A DNA stretch of 64,000 bases. Origin: Verrucomicrobiota bacterium (lineage in GTDB: Bacteria > Verrucomicrobiota > Verrucomicrobiia > Verrucomicrobiales > V1-33). The notes under the pieces are model-generated. The model ran no database searches and had not been told where the DNA came from. It was given only the letters and a program-made list of their open reading frames with translations. The stretch lies in contig QQNF01000008.1 in the NCBI GenBank assembly GCA_003402705.1, forward strand, positions 29,399-93,398, given 5' to 3'. How positions within the stretch are numbered: position 1 is the first letter of the stretch; every line of letters begins with the position of its first letter. Below, piece by piece: positions 54,896-63,460 of this stretch. The translations under genes were made by a program, and so were the position numbers.

Positions 54896-55957
54896 ATGAA
54901 GACAGTTTTGCACCTCTGGAAAACGATGATTCTGGCGGCCGCCGTACCGGTGGTGAGTGTGACGGCGGTGGCTGAGAGCGGGCATACGGTGAAGGAAGGG
55001 GATACTCTGGCGAAGGTGGCGAGGCGGAATGGGGTGACGGTTGGGGAGTTGCTGAAGGCGAACAGAGGGATTGATCCGGATCGGATTGCGCCTGGGCAGC
55101 GGTTGGTGGTGCCTGGGAAGGGGAAGGGGGTGGCGGCGAAGCCTGAGGTGGCGAAGGTGGAGGCAAAGACTGTGGCTCCGAAGGCGGTGGTGAAGCCGGA
55201 GGTTAAGGTGGAGCCGAAGGTGGTGAGGAGTGAGGCGAGTGGGGAGCACACGGTGCGGGCGGGGGACAGTATTTATCGATTGAGTCGGCAGCATGGGATT
55301 CCTGTGGAGGAATTGCTGCGGAGGAATGGGTTGGCGGAGACGTCGACGCTGAAGATCGGGCAGGTGATTCGTTTGGGGGGCGGTAGTGCGGCGGTGGCGG
55401 CTGGTCCGAGGAAGGCGTTGGTGGTGGATGAGGCTGGAGTGGGGGATCGGGCGGGTGGCAGCAAGACGGTGGTGGTGCGGAGTGCGGGGCGTTCTGAGTA
55501 TCACACGGTGGCGAAGGGGGAGAGCCTTGCGAGCATTGCGAAGAAGCACAATCTGACGCTGGTGGCTGTGAAGAAGGCGAACAGCGGGATGTCGAGCGGG
55601 GTATTGAAGGCAGGGCAGCGGGTGTATCTGCCGGGGGTGCAGGTGCGGAGTGTTCCTGCGCCGGTGGTGCGTGAGGATGGGCGGGTGCTGGCACCGGAGC
55701 CTGATCCGCTGGGGGATGTGAGTCTGGCGGCGCTGGAGTCGTCATTGAACGGCGAGCGAGCGCGGACAGGGTATCGGGTGAAGGAAGGGGATTCGATCGA
55801 GGGGATTGCGCGGGAATTTCTGCTGACGCCTGGTGAGCTGCGGTCCCTCAACCGCATGAATCCGATGGATCGCGTGCATGCCGGGCAATACCTCATCGTT
55901 CCGTTTTTCAAGAACCGGGAAGAAGTGCCTGCGCGTTACGGGCACAGTGAGGCGTGA
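54896..55957 (+). CDS. secreted four-LysM protein
   Basis: 353 residues. After a signal peptide (about 1-25, ending VTAVAES) four LysM domains follow: near 27-70 (HTVKEGDTLAKVARRNGV), 118-160 (HTVRAGDSIYRLSRQHGI), 202-245 (YHTVAKGESLASIAKKHNL) and 297-345 (YRVKEGDSIEGIAREFLL), separated by Ala/Val/Lys-rich linkers. LysM domains bind N-acetylglucosamine-containing glycans, here presumably peptidoglycan. There is no catalytic domain, so it may target or organise a partner enzyme; a divergent amidase gene is adjacent. Confidence 0.88.
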   Translation: MKTVLHLWKTMILAAAVPVVSVTAVAESGHTVKEGDTLAKVARRNGVTVGELLKANRGIDPDRIAPGQRLVVPGKGKGVAAKPEVAKVEAKTVAPKAVVKPEVKVEPKVVRSEASGEHTVRAGDSIYRLSRQHGIPVEELLRRNGLAETSTLKIGQVIRLGGGSAAVAAGPRKALVVDEAGVGDRAGGSKTVVVRSAGRSEYHTVAKGESLASIAKKHNLTLVAVKKANSGMSSGVLKAGQRVYLPGVQVRSVPAPVVREDGRVLAPEPDPLGDVSLAALESSLNGERARTGYRVKEGDSIEGIAREFLLTPGELRSLNRMNPMDRVHAGQYLIVPFFKNREEVPARYGHSEA

Positions 55958-55998
55958 GCGGAGCGGTGCTGAACTGGCACTGAGGCAGAACCGGCTGG

Positions 55999-56033
55999 CG
56001 GGGGAAACCTTCCGGTCGGTTTTGTTGTGAGGG
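55999..56033 (+). terminator. possible terminator after the LysM gene
   Basis: An imperfect stem between AACCGGCTGG and CCGGTCGGTT is followed by TTGTTGTG, about 40 bases after the stop. The pairing has mismatches and the T run is short. Confidence 0.3.
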
Positions 56034-56135
56034 GAAGGAGGTTTGATGGGGGGAGGTGGGGGGAGAATCCACCGTTGAGCCGGAAGAAGTTTTCCTTGCC
56101 GAGCGTATGGCCGAGGACGCAACCTTGATTGTTTT

Positions 56136-57515
56136 ATGCAACCAGACACCTCCCTGATTCTACCGAGTTCCACGCGCCGCCGATTCATGAAGAAAGCCGG
56201 AGCGGCATCAGCCCTTGCGGGGGTGACGATTCCCCATGTGTGGGCGGCTGAGGACAATACGGTGGGGGTGGCGCTGGTGGGTTGCGGCGGACGTGGGTCG
56301 GGCGCGGCGGCGCAGGCGTTGAATGTGGTGAGTCTGCCGACGAAGCTGCAGGCGATGGCGGATGTGTTTTCGTACAAGCTGAACGAGAGTCACAAGGCGC
56401 TAACGAACGAGTTTCAGAACAAGCCTGGGAAGATGGATGTGCCTGAGGACCGGAGGTTTCTGGGGTTTGAGGCGTACAAGCAGGCGATGGATGCGATCAA
56501 GCCGGGTGGGATTGTGATCCTGACGACTCCGCTGGCGTTCCGGTGGGTGCATTTCAAGTATGCGATCGAGCGCGGGCTGCATGTGCTCATGGAGAAGCCG
56601 GTGACGGCGGACGGGCCGACGTCGCGGCGGATGCTGCAGCTGGCGGATGAGGCTGACAAGAAGGGGTTGAAGTGCGGGGTCGGGTTGATGGTGCGTCACT
56701 GCCGTGCGCGTCAGGAGTTGTGGAAGCGGATTCAGGATGGGGAGATCGGGGACATTCTGTCGATGCGGACGTATCGGATGCATGGGCCGGTGGCGTCTTG
56801 TTTTTCGACGAAGAAGCCTGCGGACAAGTCTGAGGTGATGTTCCAGATTGAGCGGTTCCACAGTTTTCTGTGGGCGAGCGGCGGGTTGTTCAGTGATTTC
56901 TACATTCACTTTGTGGATGAGTGCTGCTGGATGAAGAACAAGTGGCCGGTGAAGGCGCATGCGGTGGGCGGGCGGCATTATCGCGGGGATTACATCGATC
57001 AGAATTTCGATTCGTATTCGGTGGAGTACACGTTTGATGACGGGACGAAGCTGCATCTGGACGGGCGGACGATGATCGGGGCGAAGCAGGAGGAGGCGAG
57101 TTATGCGCACGGGACGAAGGGGTCTGCGGTGATCAGCACGGCCGGGCACACGCCTGGGAAGTGCAAGATTTTCGGGGATCAGATGATGAAGCGCGGGACG
57201 GAGAAGTGGGCGTTTCCGCAGCCGGAGCAGAATCCCTATCAACTGGAGTGGGATGATCTGGCGGCGGCGATCATCAACAACACCCCGTACAATGAGGTTA
57301 AGCGCGGGGTGGAGGCGAGTCTCGTGACAAGCATGGGCCGGATGGCGGCGCATACGGGGAGGGATGTGACGTTTGAGCAGATGCTGAATCACGAGCATGA
57401 GTTTGCGCCGGATGCGGACAAGCTGACGCCGGACGGGCCAGCGCCGGTGATGTCTGATGCGGAGGGCAGGTATCCTGTGCCTGAGCCGGGGAAGAAGACG
57501 AACCGGGAGTACTGA
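56136..57515 (+). CDS. Tat-exported Gfo/Idh/MocA-family oxidoreductase
   Basis: 459 residues. A twin-arginine signal (STRRRFMKKAGAASALAG, near 12-29) precedes an NAD(P)-binding fold (VGVALVGCGGRGSGAAAQAL) and the EKP catalytic lysine motif (HVLMEKPVTADGPTSRRMLQ) of Gfo/Idh/MocA enzymes, which oxidise or reduce sugars and related polyols. The exported form with Tat signal is common in PVC bacteria. Substrate not determinable. It lies upstream of lutA-lutB, with a 73-base gap; a functional link is not obvious. Confidence 0.88.
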   Translation: MQPDTSLILPSSTRRRFMKKAGAASALAGVTIPHVWAAEDNTVGVALVGCGGRGSGAAAQALNVVSLPTKLQAMADVFSYKLNESHKALTNEFQNKPGKMDVPEDRRFLGFEAYKQAMDAIKPGGIVILTTPLAFRWVHFKYAIERGLHVLMEKPVTADGPTSRRMLQLADEADKKGLKCGVGLMVRHCRARQELWKRIQDGEIGDILSMRTYRMHGPVASCFSTKKPADKSEVMFQIERFHSFLWASGGLFSDFYIHFVDECCWMKNKWPVKAHAVGGRHYRGDYIDQNFDSYSVEYTFDDGTKLHLDGRTMIGAKQEEASYAHGTKGSAVISTAGHTPGKCKIFGDQMMKRGTEKWAFPQPEQNPYQLEWDDLAAAIINNTPYNEVKRGVEASLVTSMGRMAAHTGRDVTFEQMLNHEHEFAPDADKLTPDGPAPVMSDAEGRYPVPEPGKKTNREY

Positions 57516-57588
57516 GCGGGTTTGAAATTTGAGAAGCCGTCCGCTGTGTGGGATTGATCCTGTGCAGCGGGCGGCGAATTTTCCCGCG

Positions 57589-58308
57589 ATGACCGTCACG
57601 TTGTTTGTGCCCTGCTTAATGGATGCGGTGTACCCTGCGGCGGCGATGGGGATGGTGACGTTGCTGGAGCGGCTAGGGCACCGCATTGATTTTCCGGAGG
57701 AGCTGGCGTGCTGCGGGCAGCCGCCGTTCAATGCGGGGCACTGGGCGGAGGCGCGGGAAATGGCGCGGCCGGTGCTGAAGCGGCTGGCGGGTGCGGAGGT
57801 GGTGGTGATTGGGAGCGGGTCGTGCGGGGCGATGCTGAAGGTGTTTTACCGGGAGTTGTTTGCTGGAGAGCCAGAGGAGGCGATGGCGGCAGAGGTGGCT
57901 GGGAAGGTGTGGGAGTTTTCGAGTTTTCTGGTGGATCGGCTAGGGGTGACGGATGTGGGGGCGAGGTTTGCGCGGCGGGTGACGTTTCATGACGGGTGTC
58001 ACGGGTTGAGGGAGCTGCGGATCAAGAGTGCGCCGCGGGTGCTGCTAGGGAACGTGAGGGATCTGGAGCTGGTGGAGATGAGTGAGGCGGTGGAGACATG
58101 CTGCGGGTTCGGGGGGACGTTTGCGACGAAGCATGCGGCGGTGTCGACGGCGATGGGGGAGGTGAAGTGTGCGGCGGCGGTGGCGAGTGGTGCGGAGGTG
58201 GTGGTGAGCAATGATGCGAGTTGTCTGATGCATTTGCGTGGGCTGCTGGTGCGGCAGGGGGTACCGCTGCAAACCCTTCATCTGGCGGAGGTGCTGGTGC
58301 AGTCATGA
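57589..58308 (+). CDS. lutA: LutA/YkgE-type lactate-utilisation iron-sulfur protein
   Basis: 239 residues from ATG 57589 (MTVTLFVPCLMDAVYPAAAM); an upstream in-frame extension is unlikely. Two CCG domains: PCLMD...LACCGQPPFNAGH near 9-45, and DGCHGLRELRI...ETCCGFGGTFATKH near 130-180, which together bind an iron-sulfur cluster. It matches the LutA/YkgE subunit of the L-lactate oxidation complex LutABC. Its stop overlaps the lutB start (ATGA). Confidence 0.9.
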   Translation: MTVTLFVPCLMDAVYPAAAMGMVTLLERLGHRIDFPEELACCGQPPFNAGHWAEAREMARPVLKRLAGAEVVVIGSGSCGAMLKVFYRELFAGEPEEAMAAEVAGKVWEFSSFLVDRLGVTDVGARFARRVTFHDGCHGLRELRIKSAPRVLLGNVRDLELVEMSEAVETCCGFGGTFATKHAAVSTAMGEVKCAAAVASGAEVVVSNDASCLMHLRGLLVRQGVPLQTLHLAEVLVQS

Positions 58309-59702
58309 GTGCGACGCCTGCGGGGACATTCCGGGAGGAGAGTGGCCGGTTGGCGGGGGATCTGGAGCACCGGCGGCGGATTGCGTCGGCGATGGGGAAG
58401 TATGAGACGGCGCGGGGGCCGCGGCAGGGGGCGTTTCTGTCGTGGGAGCTGGGGCGGCAGGCGCTGGCGGACACGAAGTGGGAGGCGGTGAACCGATTGG
58501 ACGAGCATCTGGAGCGGTTTGAGAAAGAGGCGACGGCGCGGGGGACGCAGGTGCACTGGTGCCGGGATGCGGCGGAGGCGCGGGATGCGATTGTGGGGAT
58601 CATCCGGCGGGTCGGGGCGCGGCGGATTGTGAAGTCGAAGGTGATGACGTCCGAGGAGATTCACCTGAACAGCCTGCTGGAGTCGTTAGGTTTCAGTGTG
58701 GTGGAGAGTGATCTGGGGGAGTATATTCAGCAGCTGAAGGACGAGCCGCCCTATCATTTTGTGTTTCCGTGCATGCATCTGAGCCGGGAGGAGATCAGCG
58801 GATTGTTTCATGACAAGCTGGGGACGGCGGAGGAGCATGATCCGGAGGCACTGACGATGATTGCGCGGCGGGTGCTGCGGGAGAAGTATGTGGAGGCGGA
58901 CATCGGGATCACGGGGGCGAATTTTGTGGTGGCGGAGACCGGGATGATTTCGATTACGGAGAACGAGGGGAATGCGCGGCTGACGGCGGCGCTGCCGCGG
59001 GTGATGATTTCGCTAGTGGGGATTGAGAAGGTGGTGCCGCGGCTGGGGGATCTGGCGTTGTTTCTGCCGATGCTGGCGACGGCGGGGACGGGGCAGCCGC
59101 TGACGTGTTACAACACGTTTTATGGAGGGCCGCGGCAGCCGGGGGAGGCTGACGGGCCGGAGGAGTGGCATGTGATTCTGCTGGATAACCACCGGACGGA
59201 GCTGCTGGCGGATCCAGAGCAGCGGGATGCGCTGCATTGCATCCGGTGCGGGGCGTGTCTGAATGTTTGTCCTGTGTTCCGGGCGATCGGGGGATTGAGT
59301 TACGGGACGACCTATCAGGGGCCGGTGGGGAGTGTGATCACGCCGCACCTGCGCGGATTGCAGGACTGGAAGCATTTGTCAGGGGCGTCGTCGCTGTGCG
59401 GGGCGTGCACGGACACGTGCCCGGTGAAGATTGATCTGCATCATCATCTGCTGCACAACCGGCGCAACGCGGCGCGGGAGCGAGGCGGGGTGGAGCGATG
59501 GGTTTGGAAGGCGTTCAGCTTTGTGATGCGGCGGCCGTTTCTGTACCGGATGGGGATGCGGGTGGCGCGATTGATGAGGCCGCTGCATGCGGCGCTGCTG
59601 GAGGGGGGGATGCTTGATCCGGTGCGGGCGTGGACGATGAGCCGGGAACTGCCGGAGTTGGCTGAGGAGACGTTCCGGGAGCGGTGGAAGCGGCGGGGGT
59701 AG
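58305..59702 (+). CDS. lutB: LutB/YkgF-type lactate-utilisation iron-sulfur protein
   Basis: 465 residues from the overlapping ATG. The N-terminal LUD domain (VKSKVMTSEEIHLNSLLESL; ITGANFVVAETGMISITENE) is followed by a ferredoxin-like pair of cluster motifs, CIRCGACLNVCP and CGACTDTCP, near 340-410 and a C-terminal helical tail. It is the electron-transfer subunit of LutABC, oxidising L-lactate to pyruvate. No lutC (LUD-domain) gene follows; the next gene belongs to the accessory island. Confidence 0.92.
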   Translation: MSATPAGTFREESGRLAGDLEHRRRIASAMGKYETARGPRQGAFLSWELGRQALADTKWEAVNRLDEHLERFEKEATARGTQVHWCRDAAEARDAIVGIIRRVGARRIVKSKVMTSEEIHLNSLLESLGFSVVESDLGEYIQQLKDEPPYHFVFPCMHLSREEISGLFHDKLGTAEEHDPEALTMIARRVLREKYVEADIGITGANFVVAETGMISITENEGNARLTAALPRVMISLVGIEKVVPRLGDLALFLPMLATAGTGQPLTCYNTFYGGPRQPGEADGPEEWHVILLDNHRTELLADPEQRDALHCIRCGACLNVCPVFRAIGGLSYGTTYQGPVGSVITPHLRGLQDWKHLSGASSLCGACTDTCPVKIDLHHHLLHNRRNAARERGGVERWVWKAFSFVMRRPFLYRMGMRVARLMRPLHAALLEGGMLDPVRAWTMSRELPELAEETFRERWKRRG

Positions 59703-59778
59703 GGTGAGGCGGTGATTGAAGGAACAGCAGAGGCTGAAAAGCACTGCTGCCGTCTGGAAATCGCTCGAGGCCCTTTAT

Positions 59779-59807
59779 TTGGCCACGTGAAGGGGCGAGT
59801 TTTAAAT
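59779..59807 (+). promoter_or_regulatory. candidate promoter of the TA-like module
   Basis: TTGGCC (59779-59784), 17-base spacer, TTAAAT (59802-59807). The elements are weak but are AT-rich relative to upstream, and lie just before the inverted repeat at 59829. Confidence 0.35.
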
Positions 59808-59828
59808 TAAACTGCGACTTTAATGTTC

Positions 59829-59858
59829 ACTTGCAGGTTTAGTATTGAACCTGCAAGT
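59829..59858. promoter_or_regulatory. perfect inverted repeat, probable autoregulatory operator
   Basis: ACTTGCAGGTT (59829-59839), an 8-base spacer, and its exact complement AACCTGCAAGT (59848-59858). It ends eight bases before the GTG start at 59866, between the candidate promoter and the gene. AbiEi-type antitoxins are known to repress their own operons through inverted repeats, which fits this position. Confidence 0.75.
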
Positions 59859-59865
59859 TAATGCT

Positions 59866-60927
59866 GTGAGAGGCCACTCTTCCAAAGCACTCCGAATTGA
59901 GCGCCACGACGAAGTGGATGCTGAGGTCGGTGATGCGCTTGTCGAAGTGAAAATCGGTCTCGATTCACGACGGACCTTAAGTGGTGCGCTCATGAAATTG
60001 GCGTATCTGCTTGGCGAAAAACCCGGTTTTCGGGGATTTTTGGTGTTGGTGGACTCGGCGATCACACTGCCTCGACTACGCGAAGAATGGGCGCGTGCTG
60101 CAAAAGTCCTTCGCTCGGAGATCCAACAACGACTGCATATTTGTGTGTATCAGACGGATACCATCCAGGGAGTGCCAACCGATCCCGATGCTGAGATGCA
60201 GCGCATCATCAGTGAAGTGGTATCCAAGGAGTGTGGAGTCGCTTCGTCCATGCACCATCCCCGGAGTTCCACGCCGTTCTACGACATCCTGCGCATCCTC
60301 ATCAACCAATGGATCAAGCGTGCAGGGCCGCTCACGTCGCGCTGGCTCGGGGAAGCTGCTGGCTGCACCTATCCCACCGTGGCCTCCGCTCTGGAAAAGC
60401 TTGAAAAATATCTCGTCCGTCACTCTGACCGCCGGGTGGAGCTGAAGGTGTTTCCCAAGGACGAATGGTTCCGTCTCGTGGCTAACGCCGACAAAGTGCG
60501 CCAGACGCTCCGGTTTGCCGATCACTCGGGCCAGCCGCGATCCGTGGAATCATTGGTTTCCCGACTTCATGAGCTCCATCCCGAAGGAGTCGCGATCGCT
60601 GGAGTCCTTGGAGCACGGCGACTGTATCCGGGACTGGATTTGATTGGCACGCCGAGGCTCGATTTGACCGTCAATTGTCGCGCCCGCCAGCCGGACATCG
60701 GCTTCCTCCGCCAACTCGATCCCGCACTGAAGCCTGCCGGAAGGGAGGAACCGGCCCGTCTGGTGATCCATTTGCTGGGTTATCCCCACTGCTTTTCCGA
60801 AACTGATGCCGACGGCAGCCTCTGGGCCGATCCCGTGGAGTGCCTGCTTGATCTGCATGAAATGAGGCTCGAATCCCAGGCCTTGGAGTTCCTCCAGGCG
60901 CTAACCCCTAAAGCAGGCACACGATGA
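59866..60927 (+). CDS. AbiEi-like regulator (PD-(D/E)XK-like + winged helix)
   Basis: 353 residues from GTG 59866; an in-frame TTG at 59845 lies inside the inverted repeat and is less likely. The first ~120 residues resemble a degenerate restriction-endonuclease-like fold: DEVDAEVGDALVEVKIG, with an ExK-type core, then FRGFLVLVDSAITLP. A winged helix follows (LTSRWLGEAAGCTYPTVASA, then LEKLEKYLV) and a C-terminal domain with a WADPVECLLDLHEMRLE ending. This layout matches the COG4861-like AbiEi-type antitoxin/regulator proteins paired with nucleotidyltransferase toxins. Codon use is more balanced than in the chromosomal genes. Its stop overlaps the next ATG (ATGA). Confidence 0.65.
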   Translation: MRGHSSKALRIERHDEVDAEVGDALVEVKIGLDSRRTLSGALMKLAYLLGEKPGFRGFLVLVDSAITLPRLREEWARAAKVLRSEIQQRLHICVYQTDTIQGVPTDPDAEMQRIISEVVSKECGVASSMHHPRSSTPFYDILRILINQWIKRAGPLTSRWLGEAAGCTYPTVASALEKLEKYLVRHSDRRVELKVFPKDEWFRLVANADKVRQTLRFADHSGQPRSVESLVSRLHELHPEGVAIAGVLGARRLYPGLDLIGTPRLDLTVNCRARQPDIGFLRQLDPALKPAGREEPARLVIHLLGYPHCFSETDADGSLWADPVECLLDLHEMRLESQALEFLQALTPKAGTR

Positions 60928-61851
60928 GCCAATCCAACCAACTCATCTCACCTCGCGCGGCTCTGGCACAGGTCGCAGCAGCCATCCCGGGAGAATGCCG
61001 GGAGAATCTGGTCGTCATCGGCAGCCTCGCCGCAGGCTGCTACTTCTTCGGCGACAATCCTTCTTCTTCAGGTCCGCACGAAGGACGCTGACTGCCTGCT
61101 GTCACCGCGCATCCGCGCCATTCCTGCAGGCATTGCCGTCACCGAGCGCCTGTTCGCCGCCGATTGGACTTTTCACCCAACGGAAGAGTTCCCCGCACCC
61201 GGCACGGCGGACACGCCGGACAAAGACCTGCCCGTGGCCCGGCTTCAGCCGCCCGGCTCGCAGGGTTGGTTCATCGAGCTGCTTACGGTGCCGGAGTCCC
61301 CGGAAGATCTCGGTCAGCGCTACATCCGCCTGCCCACGGCCAACGGTCATTTCAGCCTTTGCAGCTTCGGCTTTCTCTCATTGGCCGACTACCAGCCTGT
61401 CACCACGGAGTTTGGCATCGCTATCGCGCGCCCGGAAATGATGGCCCTCGCCAATCTGCTGCACCATCCCGCGATCGGTCCACAGACGATGAGCGGGCTG
61501 ATCGGCGGGCGCCGCATCAAGCGCAGCAACAAGGACCTCGGACGCGTTCTCGCTTTGGCGTTGCTGGCCGAACGGAAGAACGAAGACACCCTGCTGACTT
61601 GGGCGCGGTTATGGGCAGATGCCTTGCAAGTGCGCTTTCCCGCCCGATGGCAGGCACTTGCCATTCAAGCGGGGCCGGGCGTTCGCCAGCTACTGGAACA
61701 AGACCACGAGGAAGACTTCGACGAAGCCCTCCACACCTGCGCCTACGGTCTTCTCGCATCACAACCGCCCACTCCCGCGCTGCTCCGCGTCGTGGGCGAA
61801 CGATTGCTCGCAGACGCCATCGAGCCGCTGGAGCAACTCGCCCAAGCATGA
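60924..61851 (+). pseudogene. AbiEii-like nucleotidyltransferase, disrupted by a 1-base frameshift
   Basis: Frame 1 starts at the overlapping ATG (MSQSNQLISPRAALAQVAAA), carries the nucleotidyltransferase glycine-serine motif IGSLAAGCYFFGDNPS, and stops at 61091 after 55 residues. From about 61065 the +1 frame continues the protein without a break in sense: VRTKDADCLLSPRIRAIPAG (second motif with catalytic acidic KDAD), through to LEQLAQA at 61851. Removing a single T within the CTTCTTCTT tract (61060-61069) restores PSLQVRTKDAD and an intact frame of about 308 residues. This is the toxin-type partner of the upstream regulator. It may be inactivated, phase-variable or mis-sequenced. Confidence 0.72.
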
Positions 61852-62493
61852 CGGCCGCTCACCCGTCGCTTGCAGGATTGAAGTCCAACCCTGAGTGGGC
61901 CTTGCCGGTGTGGTCCGGTTCATCGATGGGGATTGCTGCGCGGCTGATGAGGAGAGCGGTATCCAGCTGTCGGGCGTCTGGGAAAGATCAGGCCGGAGCG
62001 CTTCGACACGGTGACGGGATTGAGCCGGTATTGCGTCTTAATGTTGGAGGCGATGCTTCAGACGGTGGCGACGGGTGCGGGTGCTGCTCTGGTCTGTGCC
62101 GAGTCGTAGGTCGAAATGGCGGCCGTGCTCGGGTGACCTGCCGGACACCGCATTCGTTGAAGAAGCGGAAGGACGCCTCGAAGCTGGCTTCCAACGGGCC
62201 GCTCGATGTGACGGAGTGGTGCGAATTCACGCGGCGCACTGATTTGAAGGGCAGGGAACCTGCGACTGCGGTCAGTCGTGCGCGGCCTTCTACTGGAGCA
62301 ACCGCAACATCAAACCGCGCCATAGCCGCCCAGCATCCCTTTGCGGTTCCTTGTCCATATGGAGCGCCCGCGCCTGATGCTCCAGCTGCTCTCGACGATT
62401 CAGTCTCCAGGGAGGTCGCGACAGGGGCTTGAGGTACCCTCCTTGCCGGGCGGCGACGGCGCTGGAGCTTTGAGAGGCGGAAAAAGGCTTGCA
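61852..62493. other. 640-base interval without a credible gene
   Basis: Long frames exist on both strands but have no domain sense, no consistent codon pattern and low-complexity Arg/Ala/Pro content. A 56-base imperfect palindrome (62231-62286; arms GCGCACTGA and TCAGTCGTGCGC) is the only notable structure. The interval may hold remnants of deleted DNA. Confidence 0.55.
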
Positions 62494-62976
62494 TCACTCA
62501 AGCAGTGAATTCACCAGCGCCAATACGTTCTCCACAAATTCCCGAAATGGTGCTCGATCCGCAAGGTAGATGGAAAAGCCTGAACCGGAGAGCATTCCAT
62601 CTGTCTCAATGGTTCGACCGTGCTGGAACTCAACAAGTTTCATCAATGCTTCAGACGCTGACGCTTCTCCATGCGCGAGCTGAAGGGCCGCGGAGAAAGC
62701 GTCGGTTCCTTTGAATCGCCTGCGGGCATTCCTGAGCTTATTCGGTGAATCGGATCCAATTTCTTCGATCTTGGACAGGAGGTCGCTCCATATCATGTCG
62801 AACTCATCAAATTCGCTGCTCCAGAGTATTTCGCCATCCCAGCAGCAGCCGAAGAAGTGTTCGCAAGTATCGCAAGCTCCGGGAGCATTCGGTCTTTCGC
62901 AAATAGGACACCTTTCCTCCGCCTCATTTCCTTCCGGAGTGAGCAACTCTTCAGGCTCTGCTTCGTCGGCGCTCAT
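62494..62976 (-). CDS. orphan cysteine-rich protein, possible zinc ribbon
   Basis: 160 residues. An acidic N-terminus (MSADEAEPEELLTPEGNEAE) leads into paired cysteines CPIC...CDTC...CC (near 23-45), typical of a small zinc ribbon. The remaining ~110 residues form a globular domain with GSGFSIYLADRAPFREFVEN. No family recognised. The start ATG at 62976 is clear. Lower GC and lack of chromosomal-type codon bias mark it as part of the island. It is followed on the same strand by another orphan gene 58 bases upstream in coordinate order. Confidence 0.6.
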   Translation of the reverse strand: MSADEAEPEELLTPEGNEAEERCPICERPNAPGACDTCEHFFGCCWDGEILWSSEFDEFDMIWSDLLSKIEEIGSDSPNKLRNARRRFKGTDAFSAALQLAHGEASASEALMKLVEFQHGRTIETDGMLSGSGFSIYLADRAPFREFVENVLALVNSLLE

Positions 62977-63034
62977 GTTTTCATCTGATGGTTTGAGTTG
63001 GAAAACTGGCGCATCTTACCACCGGCAAATACTG

Positions 63035-63460
63035 TCATCGCGATTGGTGCAGCCAACGCTGAAGAGCAATGGGATCGATGAATTCCGCGTTTGATTGGAG
63101 GTATTCCTTGATGTTCAAATCGCTTTCACCAAACATCCCCTTGAATAAACCAACGAGTTGCATGGCAATGACTCCGATCCAGTAAGGTTCTACTCTTTTG
63201 GGTGCCCAAGAGTGGGTTGCCCAGGTTGCCAACGCGAAGACCCCTGAGAGAATCGCTATCGACAGAATATAGCGTGGAATCGGGCCTAAGCCGTTCATCA
63301 CGCCGGCTTGGATCAGTTTATTCGAAAACGGTATTCCGAAAAGCAAGACGGTGATTGCCTGTCCGAGAACAAAAAGCCCGAGAAACGCTCCAATGATCCA
63401 GAACACAATGTACATAGATAAAAACGTGCCACAAGACATTGCCGTGTCAAGAAAAAACAT
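63035..63460 (-). CDS. orphan small membrane protein
   Basis: 141 residues with about three to four membrane segments (near 15-45, 65-85 and 92-110) and a soluble C-terminus (GESDLNIKEYLQSNAEFIDP). Start uncertain: ATG 63460 gives MFFLDTAMSC; a later ATG at 63415 (MYIVFWIIGAFLG) is equally possible because a TTGACA lies just upstream of it on that strand. No family recognised. Low GC; it reads in the same direction as the cysteine-rich orphan. Confidence 0.55.
   Translation of the reverse strand: MFFLDTAMSCGTFLSMYIVFWIIGAFLGLFVLGQAITVLLFGIPFSNKLIQAGVMNGLGPIPRYILSIAILSGVFALATWATHSWAPKRVEPYWIGVIAMQLVGLFKGMFGESDLNIKEYLQSNAEFIDPIALQRWLHQSR

Noticed and set aside
61164..62432. 422-residue plus-strand frame overlapping the nucleotidyltransferase
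   Set aside because: It reads across the pseudogene in a third frame, Arg/Pro-rich; no domain.
61988..62497. 169-residue minus-strand frame
   Set aside because: Low-complexity Arg/Pro content, no start context and no family sense.
62231..63460. Integron cassette array
   Set aside because: Two same-direction orphan genes tempt this, but no attC core (GTTRRRY) sites flank them and no integrase is visible.
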